From the NCBI GenBank assembly GCA_002529455.1, contig NYMS01000012.1, forward strand, positions 186,001 through 250,000: a stretch of DNA of 64,000 nucleotides, read 5' to 3'. Origin of the DNA: Glycomyces fuscus (GTDB taxonomy: Bacteria > Actinomycetota > Actinomycetes > Streptosporangiales > Streptosporangiaceae). Numbering within the stretch: the first letter of the stretch is position 1; each line of letters starts with the position of its first letter. Positions 48,278-58,520 of this stretch are shown one piece after another. The position numbers and the translations under genes were made by a program. The notes under the pieces were generated by a model that ran no database searches, was not told where the DNA came from, and saw only the letters and a list, made by a program, of their open reading frames with translations.

Positions 48278-49594
48278 TCAGCGCTTGTCCTCGCCGCCGT
48301 ACCACCCCTGCTGGTCACCGGTGCCGCTCTGTCCCTGCTGGTCAGAGCCGTATCCGGTGCCCGCTCCGTACTGCCCTCCGTACGATCCCCCACCCTGTCC
48401 GGGCGTCTGGCTACCGGTGTTCTCACCCGAGTTAAAGAAAGGATCAAGATTGCCGTCGGCCGGGGCGTCCTGCGCCTGCTGCCCCTGGTCAGCGCCCTGG
48501 TACCAGCCGTACTGGATCGCGTCCTGGGCGGCCTGCTCGCCGGAGGCGGGCTGCTGCCCGGTGCCCTGCGGGGCGTACTGGGAGGGGTCGTAGGCGTACT
48601 CGCCCGGCTGGCCGTAGGCGGCCTGCTGCCCGGAGGCGTCGGTGCCGTACTGCTGGCCGTAGGCCTGCTGCGCCGGGTCCGCGCTGTACTGCTGCTGGGC
48701 CGCCGGGTCCGCGCCGTACTGCTGGCCGTAGGCCTGCTGCGCCGGGTCCGCGCCGTACTGCTGGGCGGAGGCGTCCGTACCGTACTGCTGGCCGTACTGC
48801 TGGGCGGCGTCGTAGCCCTGCTGGACGGGCTGCTGCCCGGAGGCGTCGGTGCCGTACTGCTGGCCGTAGGCCTGCTGCGCGCCCGTGCCGTACTGCTGCT
48901 GGGCGTCGGTGCCGTACTGCTGGCCGTACGCCTGCTGCGCACCGGTCCCGTACTGCTGCTGGACCGCCGGGTCCACGCCGTACTGCTGGCCGTAGGCCTG
49001 CTGCGCCGGGTCCGCGCCGTACTGCTGGGCACCGGTCTGGGCGGGGTCGGCGGGCTGGCCCGGGTAGCCCGGCTGGGCGAAGGACTGCTGCGCGCCGGTG
49101 GCGGGCGGGAACTGCTGCGGGTAGGCACCCTGCTGCGGCACAGACCTGGGGACCAGGGCGGGGTCGTTGAAGATCTTGAGCAGCGCGAAGCCGAGGACGC
49201 CGAGCACGGCACCGGAGCCGAGCGTGGACACGAAGCCCGCGAAGCCCAGGCCCATGTTGCCGGCCTCGGCCCCCCAGACGAAGGCGGTGATCAGGCTGAT
49301 CAGGGCGAACAGCAGCCCCACGCCGCTCATGACCATCGCGATGAGCACGATCGGCTGGGCGGAGGAGCGCGTGCGCTCACCGGTCAGCACCAGGGCCACC
49401 GCCGCGGCCAGCAGCACCACGACGGCGAGGCCGAAGAAGTTGGGGCCCGCCGAGGTCATCGTCCCCGCGAAGGAGTTCGGGTAGCTCGACCCGGAGATCA
49501 GGTTGATCAGGCCGGCGAGCATGGACGCGCCCACAGCCCCGATCAGGACCCAGGCCCCCGGAAGGCGCAGGCGTTCTAGCGTTTCGTTCTTCAA
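48278..49594 (-). CDS. Four-helix membrane protein with Q/Y/G-repeat C-terminus
   Basis: A 438-residue protein. The N-terminal 170 residues contain four TM helices (GAWVLIGAVGASMLAGLINL; FFGLAVVVLLAAAVALVLTG; PIVLIAMVMSGVGLLFALIS; GAVLGVLGFALLKIFNDPAL). The remaining 260 residues are a disordered Gln/Tyr/Gly/Ala tail made of imperfect QQAYGQQYG and TDAQQQYG units. Small membrane proteins with such tails are common near actinomycete developmental genes, but the function is unknown. The start is TTG with GGGGAA six bases upstream; no ATG or GTG is in frame near the first TM helix. Confidence 0.75.
   Translation of the reverse strand: MKNETLERLRLPGAWVLIGAVGASMLAGLINLISGSSYPNSFAGTMTSAGPNFFGLAVVVLLAAAVALVLTGERTRSSAQPIVLIAMVMSGVGLLFALISLITAFVWGAEAGNMGLGFAGFVSTLGSGAVLGVLGFALLKIFNDPALVPRSVPQQGAYPQQFPPATGAQQSFAQPGYPGQPADPAQTGAQQYGADPAQQAYGQQYGVDPAVQQQYGTGAQQAYGQQYGTDAQQQYGTGAQQAYGQQYGTDASGQQPVQQGYDAAQQYGQQYGTDASAQQYGADPAQQAYGQQYGADPAAQQQYSADPAQQAYGQQYGTDASGQQAAYGQPGEYAYDPSQYAPQGTGQQPASGEQAAQDAIQYGWYQGADQGQQAQDAPADGNLDPFFNSGENTGSQTPGQGGGSYGGQYGAGTGYGSDQQGQSGTGDQQGWYGGEDKR
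48590..49060. repeat. Degenerate tandem repeats encoding QQAYGQQYG units
   Basis: About ten imperfect repeats of 39-45 bases inside the coding region, each encoding QQAYGQQYG preceded by ADPA, TDAS or GTGA-like links. Units differ by point changes, so this is an old repeat tract. Confidence 0.75.
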
Positions 49595-49834
49595 GAGAGG
49601 TTCCCCATCTACTGCTGCTTCGCCGTCGGGTCGGTGGAAACGGCGTCGGGCTGTCACGTGTGGATCGGCCGCGTCCGGGCATGGATGTGGGGACACCGGG
49701 CGGGGCCGAAGGGTGGGATGGCGACCGCAGCCCCGGAGTTCACGGACCTCCGATACCGGAACGGTCACGTACGGGTCGTGCCCACGGCGGGGCAGATGAC
49801 CCATACACGCCCCCAGACTGCCAGACTTGGACGC

Positions 49835-50824
49835 ATGCGGATAGTCGTACCGGCTGGCGGTATCGGCGGCGCGCGGTTCCTCCGCGGCCTCAGGGCGGCG
49901 CTCGGAACCGGGACGTCGGCCCCCGAAGAGCACACCACAGACAGCAGCATCACCGTCATCGGCAACACCGGTGACGACATCACCCTGTTCGGGCTGAGGA
50001 TCTGCCCCGACCTGGACACGGTGATGTACACCCTCGGCGGAGGGATCAACGAGGAGCAGGGCTGGGGCCGGACCGACGAGTCCTTCACCGTCAAGGAGGA
50101 GCTCGCCGCCTACGGGATGAAGCCCACCTGGTTCGGCCTGGGCGACCGCGACACCGCCACCCACATCGTGCGGGCGCAGATGCTCGCCGCCGGGTACCCC
50201 CTCTCGGCGGTCACCGAGGCGCTGTGCGACCGCTGGCGGCCGGGCGTGCGGCTGCTGCCGATGACCGACGACCAGGTCGAGACGCACGTGGTCGTCGACG
50301 ACGGGGACGGACGCCGGGCCATCCACTTCCAGGAGTGGTGGATCCGGCACCGCGCGGCGCTGCCCGCCGAGCAGATCGTCAGCGTCGGCGCCGAGACGGC
50401 CAGGCCCGCGCCCGGCGTGCTGGAGGCGATCGCCGCCGCCGACGCGGTGATCCTGCCCCCGTCCAACCCGGTGGTCAGCGTGGGATCCGTCCTGGGCGTC
50501 CCCGGCATCCGCGAGGCCATGGCGGACAAGACCGTGGTGGGCGTCTCCCCCATCATCGGCGGCGCGCCGGTGCGCGGCATGGCCGACGCCTGCCTGACCG
50601 CGATCGGCGTGGAGACCACCGCGGGCGCGGTCGCCGCGCACCTGGGCGCCGACCTGCTGGACGGCTGGCTGGTGGACGAGGCCGACGCGGGAACCGAGGT
50701 GGAGGGGATCGAGGTGCGCTCGCGTCCCCTGTACATGAGCGACCCCGCCGCCACCGAGGCGATCGCGCGGGCCGCGGTGGACCTGGCCGTGGAGCTGTCC
50801 GAGAGGCGGGGAGGCGGCGAGTGA
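49835..50824 (+). CDS. fbiA: 2-phospho-L-lactate (phosphoenolpyruvyl) transferase of F420 synthesis
   Basis: A 329-residue CofD/FbiA transferase, joining the activated lactate or enolpyruvate phosphate to FO to give (dehydro-)F420-0. Motifs: [40 protein letters not shown], the [11 protein letters not shown] loop, [20 protein letters not shown] and [19 protein letters not shown]. The length is usual. The ATG begins the MRIVV motif. It diverges from the Q/Y/G-rich gene by 240 bases and overlaps fbiB by four bases. Confidence 0.96.
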   Translation: MRIVVPAGGIGGARFLRGLRAALGTGTSAPEEHTTDSSITVIGNTGDDITLFGLRICPDLDTVMYTLGGGINEEQGWGRTDESFTVKEELAAYGMKPTWFGLGDRDTATHIVRAQMLAAGYPLSAVTEALCDRWRPGVRLLPMTDDQVETHVVVDDGDGRRAIHFQEWWIRHRAALPAEQIVSVGAETARPAPGVLEAIAAADAVILPPSNPVVSVGSVLGVPGIREAMADKTVVGVSPIIGGAPVRGMADACLTAIGVETTAGAVAAHLGADLLDGWLVDEADAGTEVEGIEVRSRPLYMSDPAATEAIARAAVDLAVELSERRGGGE

Positions 50825-52116
50825 GCGCCGAACTGCGTGTGCGCGGGCTCGGTGGCATCCCCGAGGTGCGGTCGGGCGACGACCTGCCGGCCCTGGTCGC
50901 CGAGGCGGCGGCCGCCTCCGGGGTCCCGCTGGCCGACGGCGACATCCTCGTCGTCACCTCCAAGGTCGTCAGCAAGGCCGAGGGCCGCGCCCGCCGCATG
51001 AGCCGGGAGGAGGCGGTCGACGCCGAGACCGTCCGGGTGGTGGCCCGCGCGGGCAGGACCCGGATCGTGCAGACCCGCCAGGGCCTGGTCATGGCCGCCG
51101 CCGGGGTGGACGCCTCCAACGTCGAGCCCGGCACCGTGCTGCTGCTGCCCGAGGACTCCGACGCCTCCGCCCGCGCGCTGCGCGCCGGGCTGCGCGAGCG
51201 CCTGGGCGTGAACGTCGGCGTGGTCGTCTCCGACACCTTCGGCCGGCCGTGGCGGGTCGGGCAGACCGACGTGGCCATCGGCGCGGCCGGGCTGTCCGCC
51301 GTACAGGACCTGCGCGGCACCACCGACGCCTACGGCAACCTCATGGAGGCGACCGTCAACGCGGTGGCCGACGAGATCGCCGGTGCGGGCGAGCTGGTCA
51401 AGGGCAAGACGAGCGGGGTCCCGGTCGCGGTGGTCAGCGGCCTGGGCGACCTGGTCACCGAGGAGGACGGCCCGGGGGCGGCCGCGCTGGTCCGCCCGGC
51501 CGACGCCGACCTGTTCCGGTACGGGTCGCGGGACGTGGTCCCCGCCCGGCGGACGGTCCGGTCGTTCACCGACGAACCGGTGGATCCGGCGGCGGTGCGG
51601 CGGGCGGTGGCCGCGGCGGTGACGGCTCCCGCGCCGCACCACACCACTCCGTGGCGCTTCGTGCTGGTGGAGTCGGCGCGCACGCGCGAGCGGCTGCTGG
51701 ACGCGATGCTCCGGGCGTGGGTGGCGGACCTGCGCGGGGACGGGTTCACGGAGGAGCAGATCGCGCGGCGCACGCGGCGCGGCGACGTGCTGCGCGGCGC
51801 ACCGTACCTGGTGGTGCCCTTCCTGGTGGCCGACGGCGCGCACCCCTACCCTGACGCGCGCCGGGCCGACGCCGAGCGGTCGATGTTCCTGGTGGCGATG
51901 GGCGCCGGGGTGCAGAACCTGCTGGTGGGGCTGGCCGTGGAGGGTCTGGGGTCGGCCTGGGTCTCCTCGACCATGTTCTGCGCGGACGTGGTACGCGAGG
52001 TGCTGGAGGTGCCCGAGGAGTGGCGGCCGATGGGCGCGGTGGCCGTGGGGCACGCGGCCGAGGCGCCGCGGGAGAGGCCGCCGCGCGACCCGGAGGACTT
52101 CGTCACCGTGCGCTAG
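50821..52116 (+). CDS. fbiB: Bifunctional F420-0 gamma-glutamyl ligase/FMN-dependent reductase FbiB
   Basis: A 431-residue two-domain enzyme. The N-terminal CofE domain (residues 1-245) adds the glutamate tail: [59 protein letters not shown] and [20 protein letters not shown]. The C-terminal nitroreductase-like domain (from [19 protein letters not shown]) binds FMN and reduces dehydro-F420-0: [36 protein letters not shown] and [10 protein letters not shown]. The fusion is the actinobacterial form. GTG overlaps the fbiA stop, so the two are translationally coupled. Confidence 0.96.
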   Translation: MSAELRVRGLGGIPEVRSGDDLPALVAEAAAASGVPLADGDILVVTSKVVSKAEGRARRMSREEAVDAETVRVVARAGRTRIVQTRQGLVMAAAGVDASNVEPGTVLLLPEDSDASARALRAGLRERLGVNVGVVVSDTFGRPWRVGQTDVAIGAAGLSAVQDLRGTTDAYGNLMEATVNAVADEIAGAGELVKGKTSGVPVAVVSGLGDLVTEEDGPGAAALVRPADADLFRYGSRDVVPARRTVRSFTDEPVDPAAVRRAVAAAVTAPAPHHTTPWRFVLVESARTRERLLDAMLRAWVADLRGDGFTEEQIARRTRRGDVLRGAPYLVVPFLVADGAHPYPDARRADAERSMFLVAMGAGVQNLLVGLAVEGLGSAWVSSTMFCADVVREVLEVPEEWRPMGAVAVGHAAEAPRERPPRDPEDFVTVR

Positions 52117-52351
52117 GCGTACCCGACCGGCCTGCCGGGGCCCTGCGCCTGTGGCGGAGTCCGGTGCCCGGACCCGCCTCGGGTACGGGTCCGCCGGGAC
52201 GCGGACCCCGCTCCGCACCGGCGGGGCTTCCGGCCGGCCGGGCGCTCTCGCCTCCGGGGGCGTGTCCGCCCGGTGACCGGCGCGTCAGGGCGACCGGCGG
52301 ACCCGGACGGCGCCATGCTGGTGCGGCCGGAGGCCGACGGGGAGGTGCGGG

Positions 52352-53935
52352 GTGTCCGTCGAGGAGTACGTGGTCGCCACGCTGGTGATCGTGGTCGCGG
52401 TGATCGGCGGCCGGCTGGTCGCCGGACGGCTGCGGGTGCCGGACGCGGTCGTGCTGGTGCTGCTGGGCATGGTCCTGGGAATCGTGCCCTGGCTGCACTC
52501 GCTGTCGGTCTCCCCGCAGGTCATCCTGCTGGTGTTCCTGCCCCCGCTGATCTACAACGCGGCGTTCTTCTCCTCGCCCAAGGACATGCGCGACCTGATG
52601 CGCCCCATCGTGGTGATGGCGGTGGGGGTGACGCTGCTGACCGCGTTCGGCCTGGCCGCGGTCGTCCACCTGCTGGTCCCGGCGGTGGGGTGGCCCGCGG
52701 CGATCGCCCTGGGCGCCGCCGTCGCGCCGACCGACGCCGTGGCGGCGTCGGCGATCCTCAAGCGGGTGGGCACCCCGCGCCGGGTGCTGACCCTCCTGGA
52801 GGGCGAGTCCCTCATCAACGACGGGGTGGCGCTGACGCTGTTCAGCCTGGCCGTGACCGCGATGTCGCACCCGCTCACGCCCCGGGAGGGCCTGGTCGAG
52901 CTGGTGAGGGTCGTGGCGGGCGGCCTGCTCTACGGCGCCGCGGTGGCCCTGGCGGTGTCGTGGTCGCGGACCCGCATGCGGGATCCGTCGCTCCAGCTGA
53001 TGGTCGTGCTGGTCACACCGTTCGTGGCCTACATCCCGGCGGAGATGGCGGGGTTCTCGGGGGTGCTGGCGGCGGTGGTCGCCGGGATCTACCTGGGCAC
53101 GCGCGGCGAGGGCCTGCTGCCGCCGCGGGTGCGGGTGAGCGGGCAGACGATCTGGAGCACCCTCGTGGGGCTGCTGGAGTCGATGCTGTTCGTGGTGCTG
53201 GGGTTGCAGCTGGACTCGGTGGTCGCGGCGGCGCGGGACCAGTTCGCCTTCCTGGACCTGGTGTGGGTGGCCCTGGCGACGGCGGCCGCGGCGGTCGCCC
53301 TGCGCATGGGGCTGATGCTGGTGGTGATCCCCCTGCACCGGCTCCCGCCGTTCTCGAAGCTGGAGGGGACCGACCTGCGCGAGCGGGTGGTCATCGGGTG
53401 GAGCGGGATGCGCGGGGCGGTGTCGCTGGCGATCGCCCTGTCCCTGCCCGCGACGCTGGGCGGGGAGCCCTTCGGCGAACGGGGCGCGCTGGTCTTCGTG
53501 GCGGGGGTCGTGGTGCTCGGGACCCTGGTGGGACAGGGGATGACGCTGCCGCTGCTGCTGCGCAAGCTGGGCATGACGCAGGAGGGCGCGCGGCGGATGG
53601 AGTTCCTGCGGGCCGACGAGCGGATGAGCTACGCGGCGCTGGGCAAGGTGGACGAACTGCTGCGGGAGGGCGAGGTGGACGACCGGACCGCCGACTCGCT
53701 GCGCGCGGTGTACACGCGGCGCGTCTCGCAGGTGCGGGGGCTGATGGACGCCGGGGACGGGCGGGCGCGCGAGCGGGCGGACAGCGGCAGGGCCGTGCAC
53801 GCGCAGATCACGCAGGCGCGCAGGGACGCGCTGATGTCGATGTACCGGGAGGGCGGCATCGACCACGACGTGTTCCGGGAGATGAACCGGGACCTGGACA
53901 TCCGGGACACGGGGGCGGGCCCGTACGGTTCGTGA
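52352..53935 (+). CDS. Na+/H+ (cation/proton) antiporter of the CPA1 family
   Basis: A 527-residue antiporter with about 12 TM helices. CPA1 features: GRLRVPDAVVLVLLGMVLG, FLPPLIYNAAFFSSPKDMR, the ion-binding helix ALGAAVAPTDAVAASAILKR, LTLLEGESLINDGVALTLF and GWSGMRGAVSLAIALSLPA. The C-terminal cytoplasmic part (about 120 residues) is helical and rich in Arg and Glu. The start is GTG (MSVEEYVVATL). It would export Na+ or K+ against protons. It is not obviously in an operon; 235 bases separate it from fbiB. Confidence 0.92.
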   Translation: MSVEEYVVATLVIVVAVIGGRLVAGRLRVPDAVVLVLLGMVLGIVPWLHSLSVSPQVILLVFLPPLIYNAAFFSSPKDMRDLMRPIVVMAVGVTLLTAFGLAAVVHLLVPAVGWPAAIALGAAVAPTDAVAASAILKRVGTPRRVLTLLEGESLINDGVALTLFSLAVTAMSHPLTPREGLVELVRVVAGGLLYGAAVALAVSWSRTRMRDPSLQLMVVLVTPFVAYIPAEMAGFSGVLAAVVAGIYLGTRGEGLLPPRVRVSGQTIWSTLVGLLESMLFVVLGLQLDSVVAAARDQFAFLDLVWVALATAAAAVALRMGLMLVVIPLHRLPPFSKLEGTDLRERVVIGWSGMRGAVSLAIALSLPATLGGEPFGERGALVFVAGVVVLGTLVGQGMTLPLLLRKLGMTQEGARRMEFLRADERMSYAALGKVDELLREGEVDDRTADSLRAVYTRRVSQVRGLMDAGDGRARERADSGRAVHAQITQARRDALMSMYREGGIDHDVFREMNRDLDIRDTGAGPYGS

Positions 53936-54139
53936 GCGCCGGGGGTCGGTCCCGTCCGGGGACGTGGGCGGCGGAGGCGGGGACGTGGACATCCGGAGGC
54001 CCGGACATCCGGGGCGCGGGGCTGCCCCGTACGCTCCGTGAGCCCCGGGAACGCCCGGCCGCCGCGGCGTCCATTCCCCGGGAGGGAGCCCGGTCCCGTC
54101 CGCGACGGGACCCGGGGACCGGGAGGCGGCCGACCCGCC

Positions 54140-54179
54140 CCGGTGGTACGGGCCCGGAGGACCGGTGGTACGGGCCCGG
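54140..54179. repeat. 18-bp direct repeat, two copies
   Basis: CCGGTGGTACGGGCCCGG occurs at 54140-54157 and again at 54162-54179 with four bases between. It lies in the antiporter-chitinase intergenic region. Possibly slippage-derived; no function evident. Confidence 0.8.
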
Positions 54180-54377
54180 CGCGGGATGCGGGCCTCCGGC
54201 ACCGTCCACGGGGGCGGCCTTCGCCGGGGGCGGAGGAAGGGGCGCGAGCGCCCGCGCGCGCGTGCACGGAGGGTGACGTTCGGTACGCGCGTCGGCCATC
54301 TTCCCTGGTGCTGAAGGGGTTTCTGGGACTCAATGGAGGTACTGAGGCCCACAGAAAAACCACAAACTTTCCTTACC

Positions 54378-54413
54378 GTTGTCGTTGACGCGGCCGCGAG
54401 ACAACTTTAAGGT
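54378..54413 (+). promoter_or_regulatory. Chitinase promoter with overlapping dyad
   Basis: TTGACG (54385-54390), 17 bases, TAAGGT (54408-54413): a good sigma-70-type promoter about 65 bases before the start codon. A dyad GTTGTC (54378-54383)/GACAAC (54400-54405) brackets the -35 box and most of the spacer, a natural operator position. It does not match the dre consensus, so another regulator may act here. Confidence 0.55.
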
Positions 54414-54478
54414 TTCCTAACAATTAGCGGCTCCCAGAGCCCCTTCGTCTCCCCCGCTCGACGAAAGAAACTCTCACG

Positions 54479-55741
54479 ATGCCCGAACACCGCCGCAGGA
54501 AAGCCCCCCGAGCCGCGAAGGCCGCGCTGACCGGCGCTCTCGCCCTCCTCACCGCCGGTCTCCTCGCCGGTTTCAGCCAGCTCTCCCCCGCGCCCGCCGA
54601 GGTGGAGACCGTGTCCGACAGCGACTCCGCCCAGGTCCAGCAGACCGGCCAGTGGCTCACCGGGTACTGGCACAACTTCAACAACGGCTCCACCGTGATG
54701 CCGCTGTCCGAGGTCCCCTCCGAGTACAACCTGGTGGCCGTCGCCTTCGCCGACAACCACCCCACCCTCGACGGCGGGATCACGTTCAACCTCGCCAGCG
54801 GCGAGCTGGGCGGCTACACCGACCAGCAGTTCCGCGACGACATCGCGGCCGTCCAGGCCGAGGGCCGCAAGGTCATCATCTCCGTGGGCGGCGAGCGCGG
54901 CCACGTGGACGTCACCAACGCCACCCAGGCGGACAACTTCGCCGACACCGTGTACCAGCTGATGCAGGACTACGGCTTCGACGGGGTCGACATCGACCTG
55001 GAGCACGGCATCAACGCCCAGTACATGTCCCAGGCCCTGCACGACCTGAGCGGCCGGGCCGGGTCGGACCTCATCATCACGATGGCGCCGCAGACCATCG
55101 ACTTCCAGAGCCCCGACCGGGAGTACCACAAGCTCGCGTCGAACATCTCCGACATCCTCACCATCGTCAACATGCAGTACTACAACTCCGGCTCGATGCT
55201 GGGGTGCGACGGCCAGGTGTACCACCAGGGCACTCCCGACTTCGTCGCCGCGCTGGCCTGCATCCAGCTGGAGATGGGCCTGAGCCCGGACCAGGTGGGC
55301 CTCGGCCTGCCCGCCGTGCAGTCCGCCGCCGGAGGCGGGTACATGGCGCCCAGCCAGGTCGTGCGCGCCCTGGACTGCCTGGAGGCCGGGACCAACTGCG
55401 GGTCCTTCTCCCCCGACACCCCGTACGGCCCCATCGGCGGCGTGATGACCTGGTCCGTCAACTGGGACGCCACCAACGGCTACGCCTTCGCCGAGACCGT
55501 CTCGGCCCGTCTGGGCAGCGGCCCCGGCGACGGCGGGGAGCCCACCGAGGAGCCGACCGACGAGCCCACGGAGGAGCCCGGGGACTGCACCGCCCCGGCC
55601 TGGGCCTCCGGCAGCGTCTACACCGGCGGCGACGTGGTCTCCCACGAGGGTTCGGAGTACCGCGCCCAGTGGTGGACCCAGGGTGAGGAGCCGGGCACCA
55701 CCGGCGAGTGGGGCGTCTGGAGGCTCGTCGGCGCCTGCTGA
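54479..55741 (+). CDS. Secreted family 18 chitinase with C-terminal chitin-binding module
   Basis: A 420-residue secreted chitinase. The N-terminal signal has a twin basic start (MPEHRRRKAPRAAK) and hydrophobic core (ALTGALALLTAGLLAGF). The GH18 barrel (about residues 55-345) has KVIISVGGERGHVDVTNA, the catalytic DxxDxDxE as YGFDGVDIDLEHG, MQYYNSGSM and GGVMTWSVNWD. A Pro/Glu/Thr linker (EEPTDEPTEEPGD) leads to a CBM5/12 chitin-binding module of about 45 residues (APAWASGSVYTGGDVVSHEG). Module order is reversed relative to many Streptomyces chitinases. It would supply chito-oligosaccharides to the amino-sugar locus near 4-10 kb. The ribosome binding site GAAAGAA is weak. Confidence 0.94.
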   Translation: MPEHRRRKAPRAAKAALTGALALLTAGLLAGFSQLSPAPAEVETVSDSDSAQVQQTGQWLTGYWHNFNNGSTVMPLSEVPSEYNLVAVAFADNHPTLDGGITFNLASGELGGYTDQQFRDDIAAVQAEGRKVIISVGGERGHVDVTNATQADNFADTVYQLMQDYGFDGVDIDLEHGINAQYMSQALHDLSGRAGSDLIITMAPQTIDFQSPDREYHKLASNISDILTIVNMQYYNSGSMLGCDGQVYHQGTPDFVAALACIQLEMGLSPDQVGLGLPAVQSAAGGGYMAPSQVVRALDCLEAGTNCGSFSPDTPYGPIGGVMTWSVNWDATNGYAFAETVSARLGSGPGDGGEPTEEPTDEPTEEPGDCTAPAWASGSVYTGGDVVSHEGSEYRAQWWTQGEEPGTTGEWGVWRLVGAC

Positions 55742-55846
55742 CCCGAGGCCGCGTGGAGGGCCCCCACCCCTCCCCCACTGCACGCGGCTCCCCGGCGGCC
55801 CGTCACCCGCCCCCACCGGATGACGGGCCGCCGGCCCCCACAAGGA

Positions 55847-55881
55847 GGGGGCGAAGCGCCGTCCCCCGGCGCTTCGCCCCC
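55847..55881. terminator. Bidirectional hairpin between chitinase and fbiC
   Basis: A perfect 15-base inverted repeat (55847-55861 and 55867-55881) with a five-base loop, followed by a pyrimidine run TCTCTCCTCTTC on the plus strand. It lies between two convergent stops. Confidence 0.75.
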
Positions 55882-55892
55882 TCTCTCCTCTT

Positions 55893-58520
55893 CTAGACCA
55901 GCGGCAGTGTGGGGCGCCGGACGCTGGGGGCCACGCCGTCGCTGGCCTCGGCGGCGCGCTGGCGCTCCCGCGGCACCGGGCCGTAGGTCGTGGTGCGCTG
56001 GCGGACGGGTCGGCCCGTCGGCTCGACCAGGGCGCGGATGTCGCTGATGGTCTTGAACGAACCCTGCCCCGACCCGGCCATCCGGCTGATGGTCTCCTCC
56101 ATCAGGGTGCCGCCGACGTCGTTCACCCCGCCCGCGAGCAGCTGGCGGCAGGTGTCCTCGGCGAGCTTGACCCACGAGCACTGGATGTTGTCGACGTGCC
56201 CGTGCAGCAGCAGCCGGGCCAGGGCGTGCACCGCGCGGTTCTCCCGGACGGTCGGGCCGGTGCGGGCCAGCCCGGCCAGGTAGATGGGCGCGTTGGTGTG
56301 CACGAACGGCAGCAGGACGAACTCGGTGAACCCCCGGCGGCCGTTGCGCTCCACCGACCGCTCCTGGAGCGAGCGCAGCAGCTTGATGTGCGCCACCCAG
56401 TGCCTCGGAGAGTCCACGTGCCCGTACATCATCGTGGACGTGGTGGGGATGCCCAGGTCGTGCGCGGACGTGATGACGTCGATCCACTCGGCCGCGGGCA
56501 GCTTGCCCTTGGTGAGGATCCAGCGGACCTCGTCGTCGAGGATCTCCGCGGCGGTGCCCGGCACGGAGCCGAGCCCGGCCTCGCGGGCGCGCAGCAGCCA
56601 CTCGCGGACCGGCAGGTTCGTGCGCGCCGCCCCGTTGACCACCTCCATCGGGCTGAAGGCGTGGACGTGCATGTCCGGGACGCGCTCGCGCACGGCGGCG
56701 GCGATGTCGAAGTAGGCGGTGCCGGGCAGGTCCGGGTGGATGCCGCCCTGCATGCACACCTCGGTCGCCCCGGCCTTCCACGCCTCCTCGGCCCGGTCGG
56801 CGACCTGCTCCAGGGAGAGCGTGTAGGCGTCGGCGTCGGTGCGGCGCTGGGCGAACGCGCAGAACCGGCACCCGGTGTAGCAGACGTTGGTGAAGTTGAT
56901 GTTCCTGGTCACGACGTAGGTGACGTCGTCGCCGACCGTGTCCCGGCGTACCCGGTCGGCCAGGTCCGCCAGCGCCTCCAGCTCGGCTCCGTCGGCGTGC
57001 AGGAGGGCGAGCGCCTCGTCGTCGGACAGGCCCGCGGGGTCGGACTCGGCGCTGCGCAGCGCCGCCGCGATGTCGGGGTCGAACCTGCGCGGCACGGCTC
57101 CCTCGCGGTCCACGCCGGAGCGCAGCTCGTCCCAGTCGCCGTAGACGGCGTCGAAGTCGCCTCGGCGGTCGGCGGTGCGCCCCTCGGTGTCGATCCCCGT
57201 GTGCAGGTCGGTGCGGCCGGAGGAGACCAGCACCGCCTCGGGCTCCTGCCAGGGCCGGCCCACCACGGGCGCGTCCTCGCGCGCCAGGCCGGTCCCGGGT
57301 TCGGCGAGCGCGGCCACGTGCCCGGCCACGCGCGGGTCCAGCCAGGGCTCACCGGCCCGGACGTACTCGGGGTAGACGGTCAGCCGCTCGCGCAGGGTGA
57401 AGCCGTGGGCGGCGGTGCGCGCGGCCAGGTCGTCGATCTGCGGCCAGGGCCGCTCCGGGTTGACGTGGTCGGGGGTGAGCGGGGAGACGCCGCCCCAGTC
57501 GTCGATGCCCGCGCGGAGCATCAGCCCGTACTCGTCCACGCCCCCGTGCTCGGCGCCGATGAGGTTGGGCGGCGCCTGCACGTGCGCCCGGGGCCCCATG
57601 ACCAGGCGGGTGACGGCGATGGCGGCGGCCATCTCCTCGCGCTCGGCGTCGGGCCGGTGCATCATCGCGGTCGCGGGCTTGGCCCGGAAGTTCTGCACGA
57701 TGACCTCCTGGACGCCGCCGTAGCGGCGGGAGACACCGCGCATCGCGAAGATCGACTCGGCGCGCTCGGCGGTGTTCTCACCGATGCCGAGGAGGATGCC
57801 GGTGGTGAAGGGGACGCCGGAGCGCCCCGCGTCCTCCAGCACGCGCAGCCGCACCGCCGGGTCCTTGTCCGGGCTGCCGTAGTGGGCCCGGCCCTTCTCG
57901 GTGAACAGCCGGGTGGAGGTGGTCTCCAGCATCATCCCCATGGACGGGGCGACGGGCTTGAGGCGCTGGAAGTCGGCCCAGGTGAGCACGCCCGGGTTCA
58001 GGTGCGGGAGCAGGCCGGTCTCCTCCAGCACCATGATGGCCATGGCCCGCACGTAGGACAGGGTGTCGTCGTAGCCGTGGGCGTTGAGCCACTCGGCGGC
58101 CTGCTTCCAGCGGTCCTCCGGCCTGTCGCCGAGCGTGAACAGGGCCTCCTTGCAGCCCATCGCGGCGCCCTGGCGAGCGGTCTCCAGGACCTCGTCGGGC
58201 GACAGGAACGGCGCGTCGAGGCGGCCGGGCACCGTGGCGAACGTGCAGTAGTGGCAGCGGTCGCGGCACAGGCGGGTCAGGGGGATGAACACCTTGCGGC
58301 TGTAGGTGACGACCCCGGGGCGCCCCGCGGCCTCCAGCCCGGCGTCGCGCACCCTCCCGGCGTGTTCGAGGAGGACGTCCAGGTCCTCGCCCCTGGCGTG
58401 CAGGAGCACCTCGGCCTCGGTGACGTCGAGGGTCTTGCCGTCCCGTGCGCGGGCCAGGGCCCTGCGCATGGCGGACGGGGTCGGGGAGGGACCGGGGGCC
58501 GGGTCGTTCGCACCACTCAT
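55893..58520 (-). CDS. fbiC: FO synthase FbiC (CofG-CofH fusion)
   Basis: An 875-residue double radical-SAM enzyme making FO, the deazaflavin core of F420, from tyrosine and a ribityl-diaminouracil. The N-terminal CofG half has cluster motif [15 protein letters not shown] and [35 protein letters not shown] and [12 protein letters not shown]. The C-terminal CofH half has [50 protein letters not shown] and [14 protein letters not shown] linker of about 100 residues joins them. The ATG at 58520 is chosen because the frame upstream is unconserved. With fbiA and fbiB this gives a complete F420 pathway apart from guanylyltransferase FbiD, which is not in the window. Confidence 0.96.
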   Translation of the reverse strand: MSGANDPAPGPSPTPSAMRRALARARDGKTLDVTEAEVLLHARGEDLDVLLEHAGRVRDAGLEAAGRPGVVTYSRKVFIPLTRLCRDRCHYCTFATVPGRLDAPFLSPDEVLETARQGAAMGCKEALFTLGDRPEDRWKQAAEWLNAHGYDDTLSYVRAMAIMVLEETGLLPHLNPGVLTWADFQRLKPVAPSMGMMLETTSTRLFTEKGRAHYGSPDKDPAVRLRVLEDAGRSGVPFTTGILLGIGENTAERAESIFAMRGVSRRYGGVQEVIVQNFRAKPATAMMHRPDAEREEMAAAIAVTRLVMGPRAHVQAPPNLIGAEHGGVDEYGLMLRAGIDDWGGVSPLTPDHVNPERPWPQIDDLAARTAAHGFTLRERLTVYPEYVRAGEPWLDPRVAGHVAALAEPGTGLAREDAPVVGRPWQEPEAVLVSSGRTDLHTGIDTEGRTADRRGDFDAVYGDWDELRSGVDREGAVPRRFDPDIAAALRSAESDPAGLSDDEALALLHADGAELEALADLADRVRRDTVGDDVTYVVTRNINFTNVCYTGCRFCAFAQRRTDADAYTLSLEQVADRAEEAWKAGATEVCMQGGIHPDLPGTAYFDIAAAVRERVPDMHVHAFSPMEVVNGAARTNLPVREWLLRAREAGLGSVPGTAAEILDDEVRWILTKGKLPAAEWIDVITSAHDLGIPTTSTMMYGHVDSPRHWVAHIKLLRSLQERSVERNGRRGFTEFVLLPFVHTNAPIYLAGLARTGPTVRENRAVHALARLLLHGHVDNIQCSWVKLAEDTCRQLLAGGVNDVGGTLMEETISRMAGSGQGSFKTISDIRALVEPTGRPVRQRTTTYGPVPRERQRAAEASDGVAPSVRRPTLPLV

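Larger units (their letters stand above)
53936..54478. other. 543-base non-coding stretch between the antiporter and chitinase genes
   Basis: The first part (to about 54,050) contains a degenerate copy of the last about 44 bases of the antiporter gene (53896-53940 versus 54003-54046). An 18-base direct repeat follows at 54140-54179. The right end drops sharply in GC and holds the chitinase promoter. I see no gene. Confidence 0.55.

Noticed and set aside
48590..49060. CRISPR-like array
   Set aside because: The repeats are imperfect, have no constant spacers, and encode in-frame Q/Y/G units within a membrane protein gene.
54140..54179. Attachment site or insertion-element footprint from the 18-bp direct repeat
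   Set aside because: The copies are four bases apart with no element between them or nearby, so local slippage is a simpler explanation.
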